Shown one piece after another: positions 47,851 through 58,906 of a DNA stretch of 64,000 nucleotides. The DNA is taken from positions 40,301,396-40,365,395 of the forward strand of contig OZ029916.1 in NCBI GenBank assembly GCA_964023275.1, written 5' to 3'. The translations under genes were made by a program, and so were the position numbers. Origin of the DNA: Norana najaformis. Lineage: Eukaryota > Annelida > Clitellata > Crassiclitellata > Hormogastridae. Within the stretch, counting starts at the first letter, position 1, and the number at the start of each line of letters is the position of its first letter. Below the pieces are notes generated by a model. It searched no databases. It was given only the letters and a program-made list of their open reading frames with translations, and was not told where the DNA came from.

Positions 47851-48371
47851 TCTTTGCCTCTATCTACCTACCTCAATCTCTGTGTCTTTATTTCTGCCAC
47901 TGTCTCTGTCTCTGTCTCTGTCTCTCTGTCTCCGTGTCACATTGGCACTAAAGGCCACTGACCGATTTTTTACCGACACCAATGCGCACTCAGCGTGCGC
48001 CCCAGGCGCCACCTAGCGAAAGAAAGCACAACATTCGACGAAATCTCGTAAACACCCACCGTCACTTCGAGATCTCGCCGGTAGACAACGAGATCTCACA
48101 AGCGTTGTTTTGATTGCGTTACTATGTCGCTCGCTCGATGGCAGATCGCACCGGGTGCTGTAAGTTCAGATTTTTAGACAAAGTATAGCAAACCGACCGC
48201 TTGCTGTGATATCTTGTGCGTTGGACACCGGCGCAGTAGAAGATGGTTTGCGATAATTGCAGTTTAAACGCAGGGTCTCAAGAAAAGCTGTCAGAAAACC
48301 ATTGTCGAGGCCATACGAGTGGCCTTTACAACGTTCGTTTCATCCCCAAAACTGGGTGTTTACTGACCTTA
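47851..48371. other. Intergenic with a possible orphan first exon
   Basis: An ATG at 48124 begins MSLARWQIAPGA and runs directly into a strong donor-like TGCTGTAAGTTCAG at about 48161. No downstream exon was found. An R3 fragment GTCGAGGCCATACGAG lies at 48304. Confidence 0.2.
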
Positions 48372-48850
48372 CTAATCTAATCTAAACGGCTTATATAGCG
48401 CCGTCGTCATAAAGCTCAAGGCATCAGTCGATGGTCGCTTCGAGTGAAAATCGCAAAGATCATCATAATCCGTTGGGGAAGCCAAGGAGAATTCCGATGG
48501 GTCAGAGAAACCAGAAATTAGACTACGGAGGGTGAGCAAGTTGAAAGACATGCGCCACTAGTTTAAAATCCTGAATGGCGTCAAAGAATTGACAGAACGA
48601 ACTGAACTGCGCAGTGAATTCCAAAGCTTTGGATCAGCTACCGAGAGGGCCCGAGACCCCTAGCGCTGTTCGGGTACAGGGCACTGAAAGATTCAGTGTC
48701 CACCGATCTATTGTAATATCTATTAGTGTGAGGGGTGAGCATGGAGCGTAGACAGGGCGGCTGATTTAAATCAATTACTTTGTGAACTGCAGGACAGATT
48801 TTGAAGTGAATTCTTTGTTCCATGGGCAGCCAGTGCAATAAATGTAATAT
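48372..48850 (-). mobile_element. 5'-truncated LINE containing repeat R2 as its 3' end
   Basis: Minus-strand translation runs HWLPMEQRIHFKI, then further coding, a stop, RALSVADPKLWNSL and SVRSVNSLTPF. It continues without a break into the R2 consensus and ends GGCGCTATATAAGCCG with a TTAGATTAGATTAG tail. This shows that R2 copies elsewhere are truncated 3' ends of this CR1/L2-like family. Confidence 0.82.
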
Positions 48851-49382
48851 TGGCTTAACGTGCTGAAATTTAGGGGTTTTCTTATGGTTCTGGCGACAGA
48901 GCTTACCTTACCTTGAGTTACTTAAGCTTACTGGAACCTTATCTTTTCTTTCATTTCCTTTATGTGTTTATTGCCTTCCACAAGGCCGGATCCAGAGTCC
49001 TACCCGCCATGTTACCCCTCAAGTTTAGGGAATCATGTGGAAGGTGGCATGCCCCTTGCAATGCGATTTCTTTCTTACCGGACGCAATGCTCTTTACCGG
49101 TTCCGGTGAGTTTAAGATGGCAGCCTAAGAAGCATTCCCTTTTTTCCAAAAAGAAAATCCCCGAATCACTGCTTCCGCTGTCGGTCCAACGTTCAGTCGA
49201 GTCCAGCTTTCGAGCAGATGTGCTCAGCGCGCTGGCTCTTAGTGGCCCAAGGAACGAGTTCATTGGCTGCGATCGCGCGTCATATAAAAATAAGGACAAC
49301 TACACGCCGCGGAGTCATAAAAACAGATTAACGTTAATTTACTGCGGCGAAACCGTAAACACGCAAATGATTTACCTATCGT
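48851..49382. other. No gene recognised
   Basis: Plus-strand frames 48913-49128 and 48962-49384 overlap. TTTAAGATGGCAGCC at 49112 is a YY1-like motif next to CCGGTTCCGG. There is no convincing exon. Confidence 0.3.
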
Positions 49383-49645
49383 AATCGTAATCGTAATCGT
49401 AATCTCGAAATTTCTACAGCGCTCAACGAAAGCTAAGTCGCGGGAACCAGCTTATTCACAGGCGCTCAGTCAAAACAAAATCGATAGGCAAAAGGGTCAA
49501 GATCCAGGAGTCAGGCACTCAGACAGTCGGACGGCTACGGTGGATGCTGTTTGAAACTGAAGCGAGAAGAGAGACAAGAGGAAGAGGAAGAATCAGGATA
49601 AGATTTTTGGAAAAGAAGTGTTTTCAGTCTTGAGTGAAAGACCTA
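49383..49645 (-). repeat. Repeat R1, longest copy
   Basis: Plus strand GTAATCGTAATCGTAATC tail, then TTTCTACAGCGCTCAACG, CGCGGGAACCAGCTTATTC and AAAACAAAATCGATAGGC. The minus strand further upstream translates to SFTQDxKTLLFQKSY, the end of a LINE ORF2. It supports R1 as a truncated LINE with a GATTAC tail. Confidence 0.8.
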
Positions 49646-50149
49646 ATACCCGATAGACTTTTATGCCGCAATGCATACGGTCCTGCAATAAGCAGGCGCT
49701 AAATAAATTCTCCAATTACATCACTCTGCACCACAATATGCATAAGATTATCCCATAACACAAATGAATGTATCTTAATAAATAAATATACACAAATGAT
49801 GTAACTACACGCATATATATAGGCCTACGCACAAAAATACAAATAAACAGACATACCTGGACATACATGCATACAGGCATTTATACATACATACATTCAT
49901 ACACATACATACATGCATACATGCGTACGTACATACATACATGCATGGATACAATCCAACTTCAAGATTGGTTTCAGCAACTCCGTATGGCACAGAACAT
50001 CTCATAGTCAACGCATAACATACATCTAGGAGGTGGCTGGTAGTAGTCATCACCCCAGACGACTTTGCCCTACACGGCATCAAGGTCGAGAACCGATTAT
50101 TTCGGATCTCGGGCTCCTGTTTTCACAGTCCCTTACCTTCACATGCAGC
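49646..50149. other. Intergenic with (CATA)n at about 49850-49955
   Basis: A plus-oriented LINE signature AGGCGCTAAATAAATTC occurs near 49691, and a TACATACATACATGCA array follows. No gene. Confidence 0.5.
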
Positions 50150-51720
50150 TGTCTGTGCGGTTAGGACTATGCGGGACTGGAAAACCTAGACAGAGAGGCC
50201 AGTCAGGTCGACCTGTTAAACAGTCCTCTTCGTAAGGACCTGCCCAACATGGCCAGCCGGTCCTCGAATGAACTCTTCGACGTCTTCGAGACGTCAGTTC
50301 GTGCTATGATGAACAATCTTCTGCCTCAGGATTGTTAAGATCCGGTGGAAGGCACTTACTCCTTGGTTTGAAGCAGCTTTCCATGACGACTACGATTCCT
50401 CGCTCAGTCGCAGGACATATGGCGTGTTAACAAATGCATTACTTACTTTCTTTCTTACTTATCTACCGACTTACTTAACCTTAGTCGAGATGTGAGACGA
50501 CTCAAGCGACTTTATTGGCTGACCTCGCGGTGCTGAGGACGGTGGTGCCTAGATCCACCGCATCCCACATATTCATGGCGTGTTCCGAAGGAGATGTTCT
50601 GCTGGCAGAAAGTAATGAAGAAGATGCTGATGGTTCGAGGCGACTGTGAGCTTCGCTATATAACATCCTTGAACGTTCGACCTTGACGAACAGTTCAACT
50701 CAGACTTCATTTACAGCTCGACTATTTGGAGTTTATGCCTCACTCTGCCGCTCAACTGAAGGTGCCCTACAGCCGTTACAGTTGCAGACCATCTTACCAG
50801 AACAACTTTGTCAACTGCTGCTGTCTTCGCCATCGAAGTCGTGTGAATTGGATCCACTGCCGCCATCCTTAGTTACCGATTTTTGGATGATGTCTCGTCG
50901 TTTTTTTTTGTTGTTATGTTGTTCAACCCCACTTTGTCTGAGGAGTTACTTTGTATTGACCTCGAGCATGTCTTCTCGCAGATGCTCAGCACCATCGATT
51001 GATACTTATTAAATAGTGGCGCTTAATCTTAAGTTATCGATGTTAATAGATACAACATAGTGGCATAACTTCTTTTACAAGTGATTAATCATAAGAAGAG
51101 CGAGCTAAACTAAATATCTCAACTGAACTCTACAACAGAAACAATCTCCTTATTCAGAAAGTACTTGAGACATATAAGGTTTACTCCTGGAAAAACTCAA
51201 CTGATCTGGCTCCAAAACATAGGACTTGTATAACATGCAGCTTCCCTTTCCAAATGTCTTCTTCTGTTTACTTTCGTGCGTGACCTGGATGTGACACTGG
51301 ACCAGGAATTGACCTCTGAGCATGTCCAGACAGCATATCGTATATGCTTTTACCCTCTGCGTCAGATCCACACAATACGCCACTCTCTCTCTCCCTGTCT
51401 GGCTCTGTCTCTTCTCTCTCTCTGCATCTGTCTTTGTCTCTCTATCTCTCTGTCGCTCTCTCTGTATCTCTGTCTGTCTGTGTCTGTCTTTGTGTCTCTC
51501 TGTCTGTCTCTGTCTCTGTCTCTCTACCAAAGCTGCTTTTACCCTGATGCATGCGTTCATATGTACTAGGCTTGACTGTGGTAATGACATTCATGCGGGC
51601 CTGTCTCGTTTTTTTCGGATTAATCAACTTCACTCCGTTTTAAACGCTGCAGCTCGGCTAACTGGTGGGATTCCAAAGTTCGGGGACCTGTCTAACTACA
51701 CGAGGGTCGAGCTACATTGA
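50150..51720 (+). mobile_element. Degenerate LINE A-family copy split by a microsatellite
   Basis: Plus-strand frames in order: NLDREASQVDLLNSPLRKDL, ELFDVFETSVRAMMNNLLP and KIRWKALTPWFEAAF (endonuclease-RT linker); SPSKSCELDPLPPSLVTDF (RT start, as in LINE A); then, after a deletion of the RT core, RDLDVTLDQELTS and FYPLRQIHTIRHSL; then HAFICTRLDCGN and LHSVLNAAARLTGGIPKFGD. A TCTG/TCTC microsatellite of about 150 bp (51380-51530) sits between IRHSL and the HAFICT part, which are adjacent in LINE A. It is a dead element. Confidence 0.82.
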
Positions 51721-51794
51721 TTGCCGATAAAAAGACGCATTGAGGTTAGATCCTGTTACTGTTAGTCTCTTGACACGACTCTATTATCTTTCCA

Positions 51795-51985
51795 TCCTAG
51801 GCACGTCGATATCAGGCAACGCATCTCCTCGTTATCAAAAGTCTCTCGCTCCATTTCCGTGTGTAGGACTTCCAGCCTCACAAGCACATGTGTCATGCAC
51901 CACAACTTACGAAGTAAATTCTCGTAACTGAACTCAGTGTTGGCAATTCTAGACCAACACAGTTCATAAATTCTGATTCGAAAGA
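51795..51985 (+). repeat. Dispersed repeat R5, copy 1
   Basis: GGCACGTCGATATCAGGCAA, CGCATCTCC, CTCGCTCCATTTCCG, ATGTGTCATGC, ACAACTTACGAAGT and ACACAGTTCATAAATTCT recur in order at 61195-61390. It directly follows the LINE copy and may be its 3' UTR. Confidence 0.65.
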
Positions 51986-52256
51986 TACCGGTATCGGATC
52001 AGTGTGAAACTCTGATAGAGAATGTCCTTTCTCTATGATCTTCGCTATTTGCACACAGACCTTCGTCTCGACCTAGGCACCTACGCAAGGGAACCCGACT
52101 TTGCACTTCAATCAGTTATCCGATCTGTGTGTTGTGACAGGTACATATGGAGTCGGTACCAATCGTGTCAACTTCTGTCCTACCTGGGTGACCCAATCCG
52201 GACTCTGGTGTCGGCTATTCTCTTCGTATACGATTTAATTTGTCTTTTCTAGTCAA

Positions 52257-52510
52257 TCGTAATCGTAATTCCGAGATTTCTACAGCGCCCAACGAAAGCC
52301 GCGCCCCGGGGACCAGCTTATTCACAGGCGCTCAGTCAAAACAAAATCGATAGGTAAAAGGGTCCGGTTCCAGGCCAAGATCCAAGTCAGACGGAGAGAC
52401 AGCTTGGCAGCTTTGGTGGGTGGTGTTTGGGGTTGGAGAGCAGAGACAGATAAGAGGAAGAAGGGGTGTGGGCGTCAAGTTTGGGTGTGGACTCTCTTGG
52501 AGTTCACCTT
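52257..52510 (-). repeat. Repeat R1 copy
   Basis: AATCGTAATCGTAATTCCG tail, ATTTCTACAGCGCCCAACG and GGGGACCAGCTTATTCAC, extending through the more variable 5' portion shared with the 3.6 and 49.4 kb copies. Confidence 0.8.
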
Positions 52511-53393
52511 CGAACACTGAGCCGTTTGCGCTTTCCGTTATATCTGAATCTTGACAAGGAGTAATGCGGGCGTGTCCTTCCAGAGTTTTGACAACAGGGA
52601 ATGGAAGTTGAAATGAAATACGGACTCAGTTACATTAAATCGAATTAAAATATAAATGGTTAAATAATAGAAATAAACTAAAGTGAACTGGACATCTTAA
52701 ATATCAAACTTATTATTATTATTTCTAAATCGAATTAAAGTATAAATGGTTAAATACTAGAAATAAACTAAAGCGAACCTGACATCTTAAATATCTAACT
52801 ATTATATTGTTTCTGCAATGTTTAACTAAATTCAGTGTTATTCATGAAACTATGTTCATAGCTTTGTGACCGGTTCCCACCATATCATATGATGTGTATA
52901 CGATACTTTGTTCCAAATCTGCAAAAGATAATAAACGCGAGTAATTTAAATTTAAATTTACAGCAATTATGAAGGGCAGCTGATGGATTTTCATGAGCAG
53001 CATAAATGTAGGTCAGGTGACGCGTATTCATGATGAGGCTAAATGTAGGTCAGGTGACGCGTATTCATGAGGAGGCTAAATGTAGGTCAGGCGATAGTTA
53101 GGCCTGTTTACGAGCAGGCCTCTACTTAGTAGTAGTATCCAATGTTCAGCATACATTACAAGGCTGTAAGAGTCTTACCATATCTTACCTTATTTAACAT
53201 TGTTTTTGCATATTAATTGGTGGCCCTAATTAAGCTAGACTGTGGTCCCTTCTGTGGGTCTACCGCTTGTTCCTGATAACCTGACAATGTTTCAAGTGAA
53301 ACGTTTTTGGGATCAATTTATTTTTTTTGATCAATTTTTTTTGATCAATAAACGATATATATATATATAACATTATCTTACACGTTGCACTTG

Positions 53394-53394
<1 letters not shown>
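52511..53394. repeat. Two local tandem duplications in AT-rich spacer
   Basis: At 52637-52815 a unit of about 90 bp is duplicated (ATAAATGGTTAAATAATAG versus ATAAATGGTTAAATACTAG). At 53002-53095 a 36-38 bp unit is repeated about 2.7 times (TAAATGTAGGTCAGGTGACG, then CGTATTCATGA). No gene. Confidence 0.85.

Positions 53395-53454
<60 letters not shown>
53395..53454. repeat. (AT)n microsatellite
   Basis: About 60 bp of pure AT. Confidence 0.97.
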
Positions 53455-54144
<690 letters not shown>

Positions 54145-54239
54145 CCTGGGCGAAAGCCAACTTCGAAACTTTTCTATCAGTCACTCGAGACCCTGGAAGT
54201 TTTCGATATATCCTCTTTAATGAACATATGATACATACG

Positions 54240-54289
<50 letters not shown>

Positions 54290-54291
<2 letters not shown>

Positions 54292-55793
54292 CGTGGCGAA
54301 TTACTGACTCGCATGTATATATATACTGTATATATGTTTGTATGTGTGTACATGCGTTTCATTCTACTTCAATATATAGTTATGATTCTTTATCAGATCC
54401 GTAAATCCTAAAATCCTACTCAGATTAAAACTACCAAAATACCCAGCAAATCTGAAGGACAAACTATTAGCTCTGAAAGGAGCTTGACCCAGTTTGACGA
54501 CAAGTTTCTCGCCCCTTCCTCCTTGATATTTCAGCAGCCATCGATATAATTGATCACAACATCTTACTTCAAAGACTTTAAACAACGACTTAGCTTTTTT
54601 GGACAGAAATCTCGAGTTTACGCTTTCGATTGTTCCGTGTAAGAAGGATGTTGTGATGCATTCATGGGGCTGTTCGCACAAATAACCTCATGTATTAGGG
54701 ACCTTAGACTCGAGAACCTGGGGTTTTGGGGGCTTTTAGCGGTAGCTCTAGGCCAGATGTAGTCTTCAAATGGTAAAATATGGGTCACGCTAGATACTAA
54801 ATACGTAAATGTACGTTTACAATACGTACGTAGGATGTATGCATCTACTTCTCTAGCGCATTTTGAACCTAACAAAGGCGCTATATTATTCCGAACGATC
54901 TGATCGAAATTGATTTCGGATTCTTTGTAATGAAATGGCATCTGAATCGATCATGAATCAGTGAGGAATGAAGATTGATATTAAATCGATTGGAGAACAA
55001 AATCTTATTAAAATCTGATCTGAACTTCTTTACATCGTGAACTGGGCTGAATTCATCTTGAAACATGCCAGGAATCTAAATTTCCCCTTAATCTATCAGG
55101 AATCTCAAATTTCCCCAAATCGATGACAAATCTAAATCTCAAATTTCCCCAAATCAATGAGAAATTGATTCTTTTTGAAACATGCCAGAAGGATGAATTT
55201 CCCTCAATCTGTCACGAATCTGACTTCATCTTGAATCGGTTAGTAATCTAAATTTCCCTTTAATCTGTCAGTAATCTGATTTCATCTTGAATCTCTCTGA
55301 GTTCTAAGTGACCCGAATGTAATGGCAGTCTGCACCGAGTGAGCTTCAGAATTCGATTCGATCTAGTCGGTTTAAGTACCGATCGCCCTTCAAGTACGAC
55401 GTACCTGACGACCGTACCTAAAGTACCCTAGCGCATTGTATTTCCTAAAACTCAAGGAATTAGTCACCCACTCTCCCACTCAATGACCCAACCAACCCTC
55501 GGCAAATGGAAATCCTTGCAAGGGCGTCAGACAATTGTGCCACACGACGAATGAATGTTGCGAATGATTCTACGTTCTGAAACGTCCTCAGTCTGGCATT
55601 CAAACAGTCCTTTCGAAGAACCGGCTTATGATGACAATCGACTATTAATAACAATATATCGGGCAACAAAATCTCGCCGATATCTAAACAGTTCGACATT
55701 TTTAAACATTTAATGACTCATCCAACCTCGAAAACCTCGCCGCCAGGGTGCGTTGCATTCCGTAGAAACTTAATACAATCGGTAATTGCGAAA
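54290..55793. other. Intergenic with degenerate AATCTGTCA-type repeats
   Basis: A LINE 3' signature AAAGGCGCTATATTATTCCG lies near 54876. From about 54940 to 55300 decayed units combine ATTTCCCCTTAATCTATCAG, GAATCTAAAT and CATCTTGAA. Open minus frames (54364-54941) lack recognisable domains. Confidence 0.5.
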
Positions 55794-55871
55794 ATGGCGG
55801 ACGTGTCATCGCAAGGCATAAAACGCGACACAGTCCTGATCAACCAAACAGAATCCGCCCAGTTTACATAA
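55794..55871 (+). CDS. Possible 25-aa small ORF with strong start context
   Basis: GCGAAAATGGCGG gives A at -3 and G at +4. The peptide starts MADVSSQGIK and stops after 25 codons. The ATGGCGGAC start is typical of animal genes, but no splice donor extends it and no conservation evidence is available. It could equally be a YY1-like regulatory motif. Confidence 0.15.
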   Translation: MADVSSQGIKRDTVLINQTESAQFT

Positions 55872-56780
55872 ATTATGTTTTATCAAGCCACGTTGCCTTA
55901 CGCAGAACCGAACCGGTGGTCCGAAGGAGAGGGGTTATAATCGTTCTTCAGTTATTCTTGGAAGGCGTGCGTCACTCAGCCGCTGGCTATAGCCAGAATC
56001 TCCAAGGCTCTACGCTCAGCTTTATCCAAGGATAGCGGCGTGTGCCGAATAACCGCGTTTTTTTGCCAGATCCTCGTTAAGGTACGGTGCCTAGTGTTTG
56101 CTCAAGGGGTCAAGCGGTTCGAAAATGCGACGTAGATTTCGATAACATCAACGCTATATTCTTGTGGCGCAAAAGCTGAGAAAACTGTGTCAATCGTTTC
56201 AACGAACCTGGGCTGCCTGTCATGGCGCTAAGGTCAAAGTCAAAGGCTTCGGGTGACAGAAACGGTCTAATCGCACTGGGTAGAGTAAGAATAGCCCTGC
56301 ACAATGTAATGTACAGTGTAATGTAAAGCATAATCTCAGAACTTCTTGAGCGCCACTGTAATCATGCTGAGGCCATAAGTGGATGGTTGACACTAAGCAA
56401 AATGGTGCGCGTGCCAAATTTGAGCGAGAAACTCGACGAAAACAAGATTGCATAATTCTGCGTATATCGATAAATCGTGCATTGCCAATGCTGTAACCAC
56501 CGGTAGGCAACGCATGGCTCGCTACACAAACCAATCCTGACCACTAATGCTCGTATTTTCTCTGCATCGAGATCGGAAGTTTTAGAGCTACGGAGTTTCG
56601 ACTTTAAGTTCAAGGTCTCGTATGTTACAGTATATGTTGAACCCCAGGGATTCTACGTTTTTACAGACCTAGGGATTATTGTTTACTCTCAGCTCTAATT
56701 TGCTGGACACCGACCATAAAACCATCATCTCCTCTGCAATGCACCGTTAAAGCATCGCGTGCGCTTATCCAGGTACTCGC
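55872..56780. other. Intergenic with an R2-like fragment
   Basis: AGAACTTCTTGAGCGCCACT and ATAAGTGGATGGTTGACACT at 56337-56395 resemble the R2 LINE 3' end in minus orientation. No gene; minus frames 56220-56613 show no domain. Confidence 0.4.
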
Positions 56781-57137
56781 GGTGGGCGTAGCTATGCTAA
56801 TTTCGGAGGTCGGCGATTGGTCGGCGGTGACGTCGTGCCAGCTGCGCCGAAAACATAAACACGGCGTGGTTGGCGAAGGGCCTTAGCACGAGTTTCATAA
56901 TTTCGCTGAAACGGTTCCGAGCCGCGATTAATGTTGTTGTTGTCGCCGTGTTTTCATCCGCTCCAGCGCTATATAAAATCAGGCAACTTTGGACAAAACA
57001 CGGATGACGTTTGTCTAGCATCGGCGCGAACGTAGAGTGACCGCTAGGAGCCTTTGGTCGTACAGATTAACAGGAGAGCGAAAGTAAACCAAATGAAAAG
57101 CGCTGTATAAATATATCTAGGTACGAGATAGAAAATA
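56781..57137 (+). promoter_or_regulatory. Putative SoxC promoter and 5' UTR
   Basis: Motifs in order: ATGCTAAT (octamer/POU-like, 56792), GATTGG (inverted CCAAT, about 56814), GTGACGTCG (CRE-like, about 56827) and GCGCTATATAAAATC (TATA-like, about 56968), about 165 bases before the ATG. A second GCGCTGTATAAATAT lies nearer the ATG (about 57100). Both TATA-like elements match the LINE 3'-end signature common in this window. A TAG lies in frame three codons before the ATG at 57138. Confidence 0.4.
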
Positions 57138-58091
57138 ATGTTACTGAAGAAGAACTCCAGGCGGGAATGGTGGAAGGGACCCGTCGAGGAGTATGGTTTT
57201 CCTTCGGTGAGTCCCGATTCGGCCACTCCCTACACGGACGCAACCAAGTGCAAGCTTGCCGACCGCGTCAAGCGTCCGATGAACGCCTTCATGGTCTGGT
57301 CGCAGATCCAGCGTCGACGGCTGGCAGAGACGGACCCAGGGCTGCACAACGCCGAGATCAGCAAGCGATTGGGACGCGTCTGGATGACCCTGACGGACAG
57401 CGAGCGCCTACCCTTCGTCGAGGAAGCGGAGCGACTGAGACTATTCCACTGCCGAGAGTTTCCGGACTACAAGTACCGCCCAAAGAGGAAGCAGTATGTC
57501 GAAGGTTTCTGCCACAAGGGCGCGAGTTCGAACCCGCGCCGCGCAGTCGACGATAAAACGACGAGGCCACGCGGAACCACTTTCTCGGACTCTGTAGCCG
57601 TGCGCCGGAAGTCGGTGTTCAAGCGAAAGCCGAAAAGGTCAACAAACGATGCAGCGAGGTCTTCCCGGCTGCACGCACCACGTCGGGACAGTACGTCGAC
57701 TTTCGACATGGAATTCGACTGCAGCCTGGACAGTGGATCGGTGGGGGTCGCAAGCCCAGATGTTGCCTGCCCTCCGGAAAGTCCTGGAATCCCCGAGAAC
57801 CTGTACCCAGCTGGAGAACGTACCTCCATGCTCGGAGAGGAACTGTTACAGTCAGCCACTGTACTTGGCGAATCAAACAGCGAGGCTCGATTCCTATCCA
57901 GTCAACTTCTGACCGAGCCAAAATGCTGTCTCGGACTGTACTTCATCGAAGCTGCCAGGCCTGCTGCGGTTAGTGGAACTGTGGAACCGGACGTGTTTGA
58001 GGATTACTCGACGCCTGAGGTCAAGGAACTGCTGGCGAATGACTGGTTCGAAACATATTTTGGATTTGAAGTTCAGAATATTTTTGGCTGA
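57138..58091 (+). CDS. SoxC: SoxC-group HMG-box transcription factor, 317 aa, single exon
   Basis: An intronless frame of 317 codons. The start is bounded by an in-frame TAG three codons upstream. Residues 42-120 are a Sox HMG box with the Sox signature [10 protein letters not shown] at 45-54, [10 protein letters not shown] at 70-79, EEAERLRL at 95-102 and [10 protein letters not shown] at 109-118. SQI after the signature and the [17 protein letters not shown] pattern place it in SoxC (Sox4/11/12 relatives). A basic region follows the box, then a Ser/Pro/acidic middle. The C-terminus has [17 protein letters not shown] (287-303), clearly related to the FPDYCTPEVxEMIxxDW block of the SoxC transactivation domain. 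It binds DNA in the minor groove in the nucleus and is expected to activate neural or progenitor genes (family knowledge). Oddities: the HMG box is derived in helix 2-3 ([13 protein letters not shown] where SoxC usually has RWKLLKDS), and the usual terminal VFTY-like end is replaced by VQNIFG. It may be a fast-evolving SoxC or a duplicate. Confidence 0.93.
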   Translation: MLLKKNSRREWWKGPVEEYGFPSVSPDSATPYTDATKCKLADRVKRPMNAFMVWSQIQRRRLAETDPGLHNAEISKRLGRVWMTLTDSERLPFVEEAERLRLFHCREFPDYKYRPKRKQYVEGFCHKGASSNPRRAVDDKTTRPRGTTFSDSVAVRRKSVFKRKPKRSTNDAARSSRLHAPRRDSTSTFDMEFDCSLDSGSVGVASPDVACPPESPGIPENLYPAGERTSMLGEELLQSATVLGESNSEARFLSSQLLTEPKCCLGLYFIEAARPAAVSGTVEPDVFEDYSTPEVKELLANDWFETYFGFEVQNIFG

Positions 58092-58497
58092 CTTTTTCAA
58101 CGTACTGTGTACTTTGTTCTCTCGCATCATCCTGTGATCGATTATTCTTTTTGACTGCAGCTAGGTGTTTGATACTGTTAAACAAAGGTTTATGCAGACA
58201 CATCAGCACCTGATGTCACTTAGAGCTGATGAAATCAATTGTAAAGGACAGGTGTTGTTGGTGCCTAAGTTTGGCATCAAGGTAACACATTTCTTGAATC
58301 AAGACACTGGGAATGTACATAGTCAGAAATAGATATAATGTGTATACTTGAATCAAGGTAATGCAGGTGTATATTACTTAAACCAAGTTAATACAGGTTG
58401 TAGAGATGTATGATGGACCTTCTTGAGTGATGTCTTGATCAATTTTCTATGTTGTTTAGTGATTTTAAAAATCTGTGGTTATATCTAGAGATGTTGT

Positions 58498-58594
58498 GGT
58501 GTCTTTTAAGACACCTGGTCTTTCACAAAAGATCTTTGTTCATCTTTCAAGATGTTTTATCATCTTACAAGATGTTTGATCATCTGCCAAGATG
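58498..58594 (+). repeat. Series of four small hairpins in the SoxC 3' UTR
   Basis: GGTGTCTTTTAAGACACC (58498-58515) is a perfect 8-bp-arm hairpin. Three exactly 20-bp-spaced units follow at 58541, 58561 and 58581, each of form CATCTT-NN-AAGATG (third unit CATCTG). Confidence 0.75.
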
Positions 58595-58823
58595 ATCCGT
58601 CATTTGACCATGTGGATTCCTGAGTGTCACGCTGTATAAATTCCCGATAATGGTCCATGGCTGCAATCTGTGAGTTGAATTAAGTTACACAGCCAAAGTC
58701 CAGTGTACCTTGCACAATGTATCAACACTACAGCAACAAAGATCATGTTGTAATTCTACTGTACATCTATGTTATTGTTTATTCATTCTAATGATTTATG
58801 GACCAATGCTCTCAATGCACATT

Positions 58824-58906
58824 TGTACATATGTTTAGATTTAGACTAAATAGGTTTGTACATAATAATGTACTTTTGTACATACAATTGTATATATTTG
58901 TACATA
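58824..58906 (+). promoter_or_regulatory. Cluster of five Pumilio-type UGUANAUA sites
   Basis: Exact TGTACATA at 58824, 58857, 58877 and 58899, and TGTATATA at 58889, all on the sense strand within 83 bases. A sixth (TGTACATA) lies at 58314. PUF-family proteins bind UGUANAUA in 3' UTRs and usually repress or localise mRNAs (family knowledge). Confidence 0.6.
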
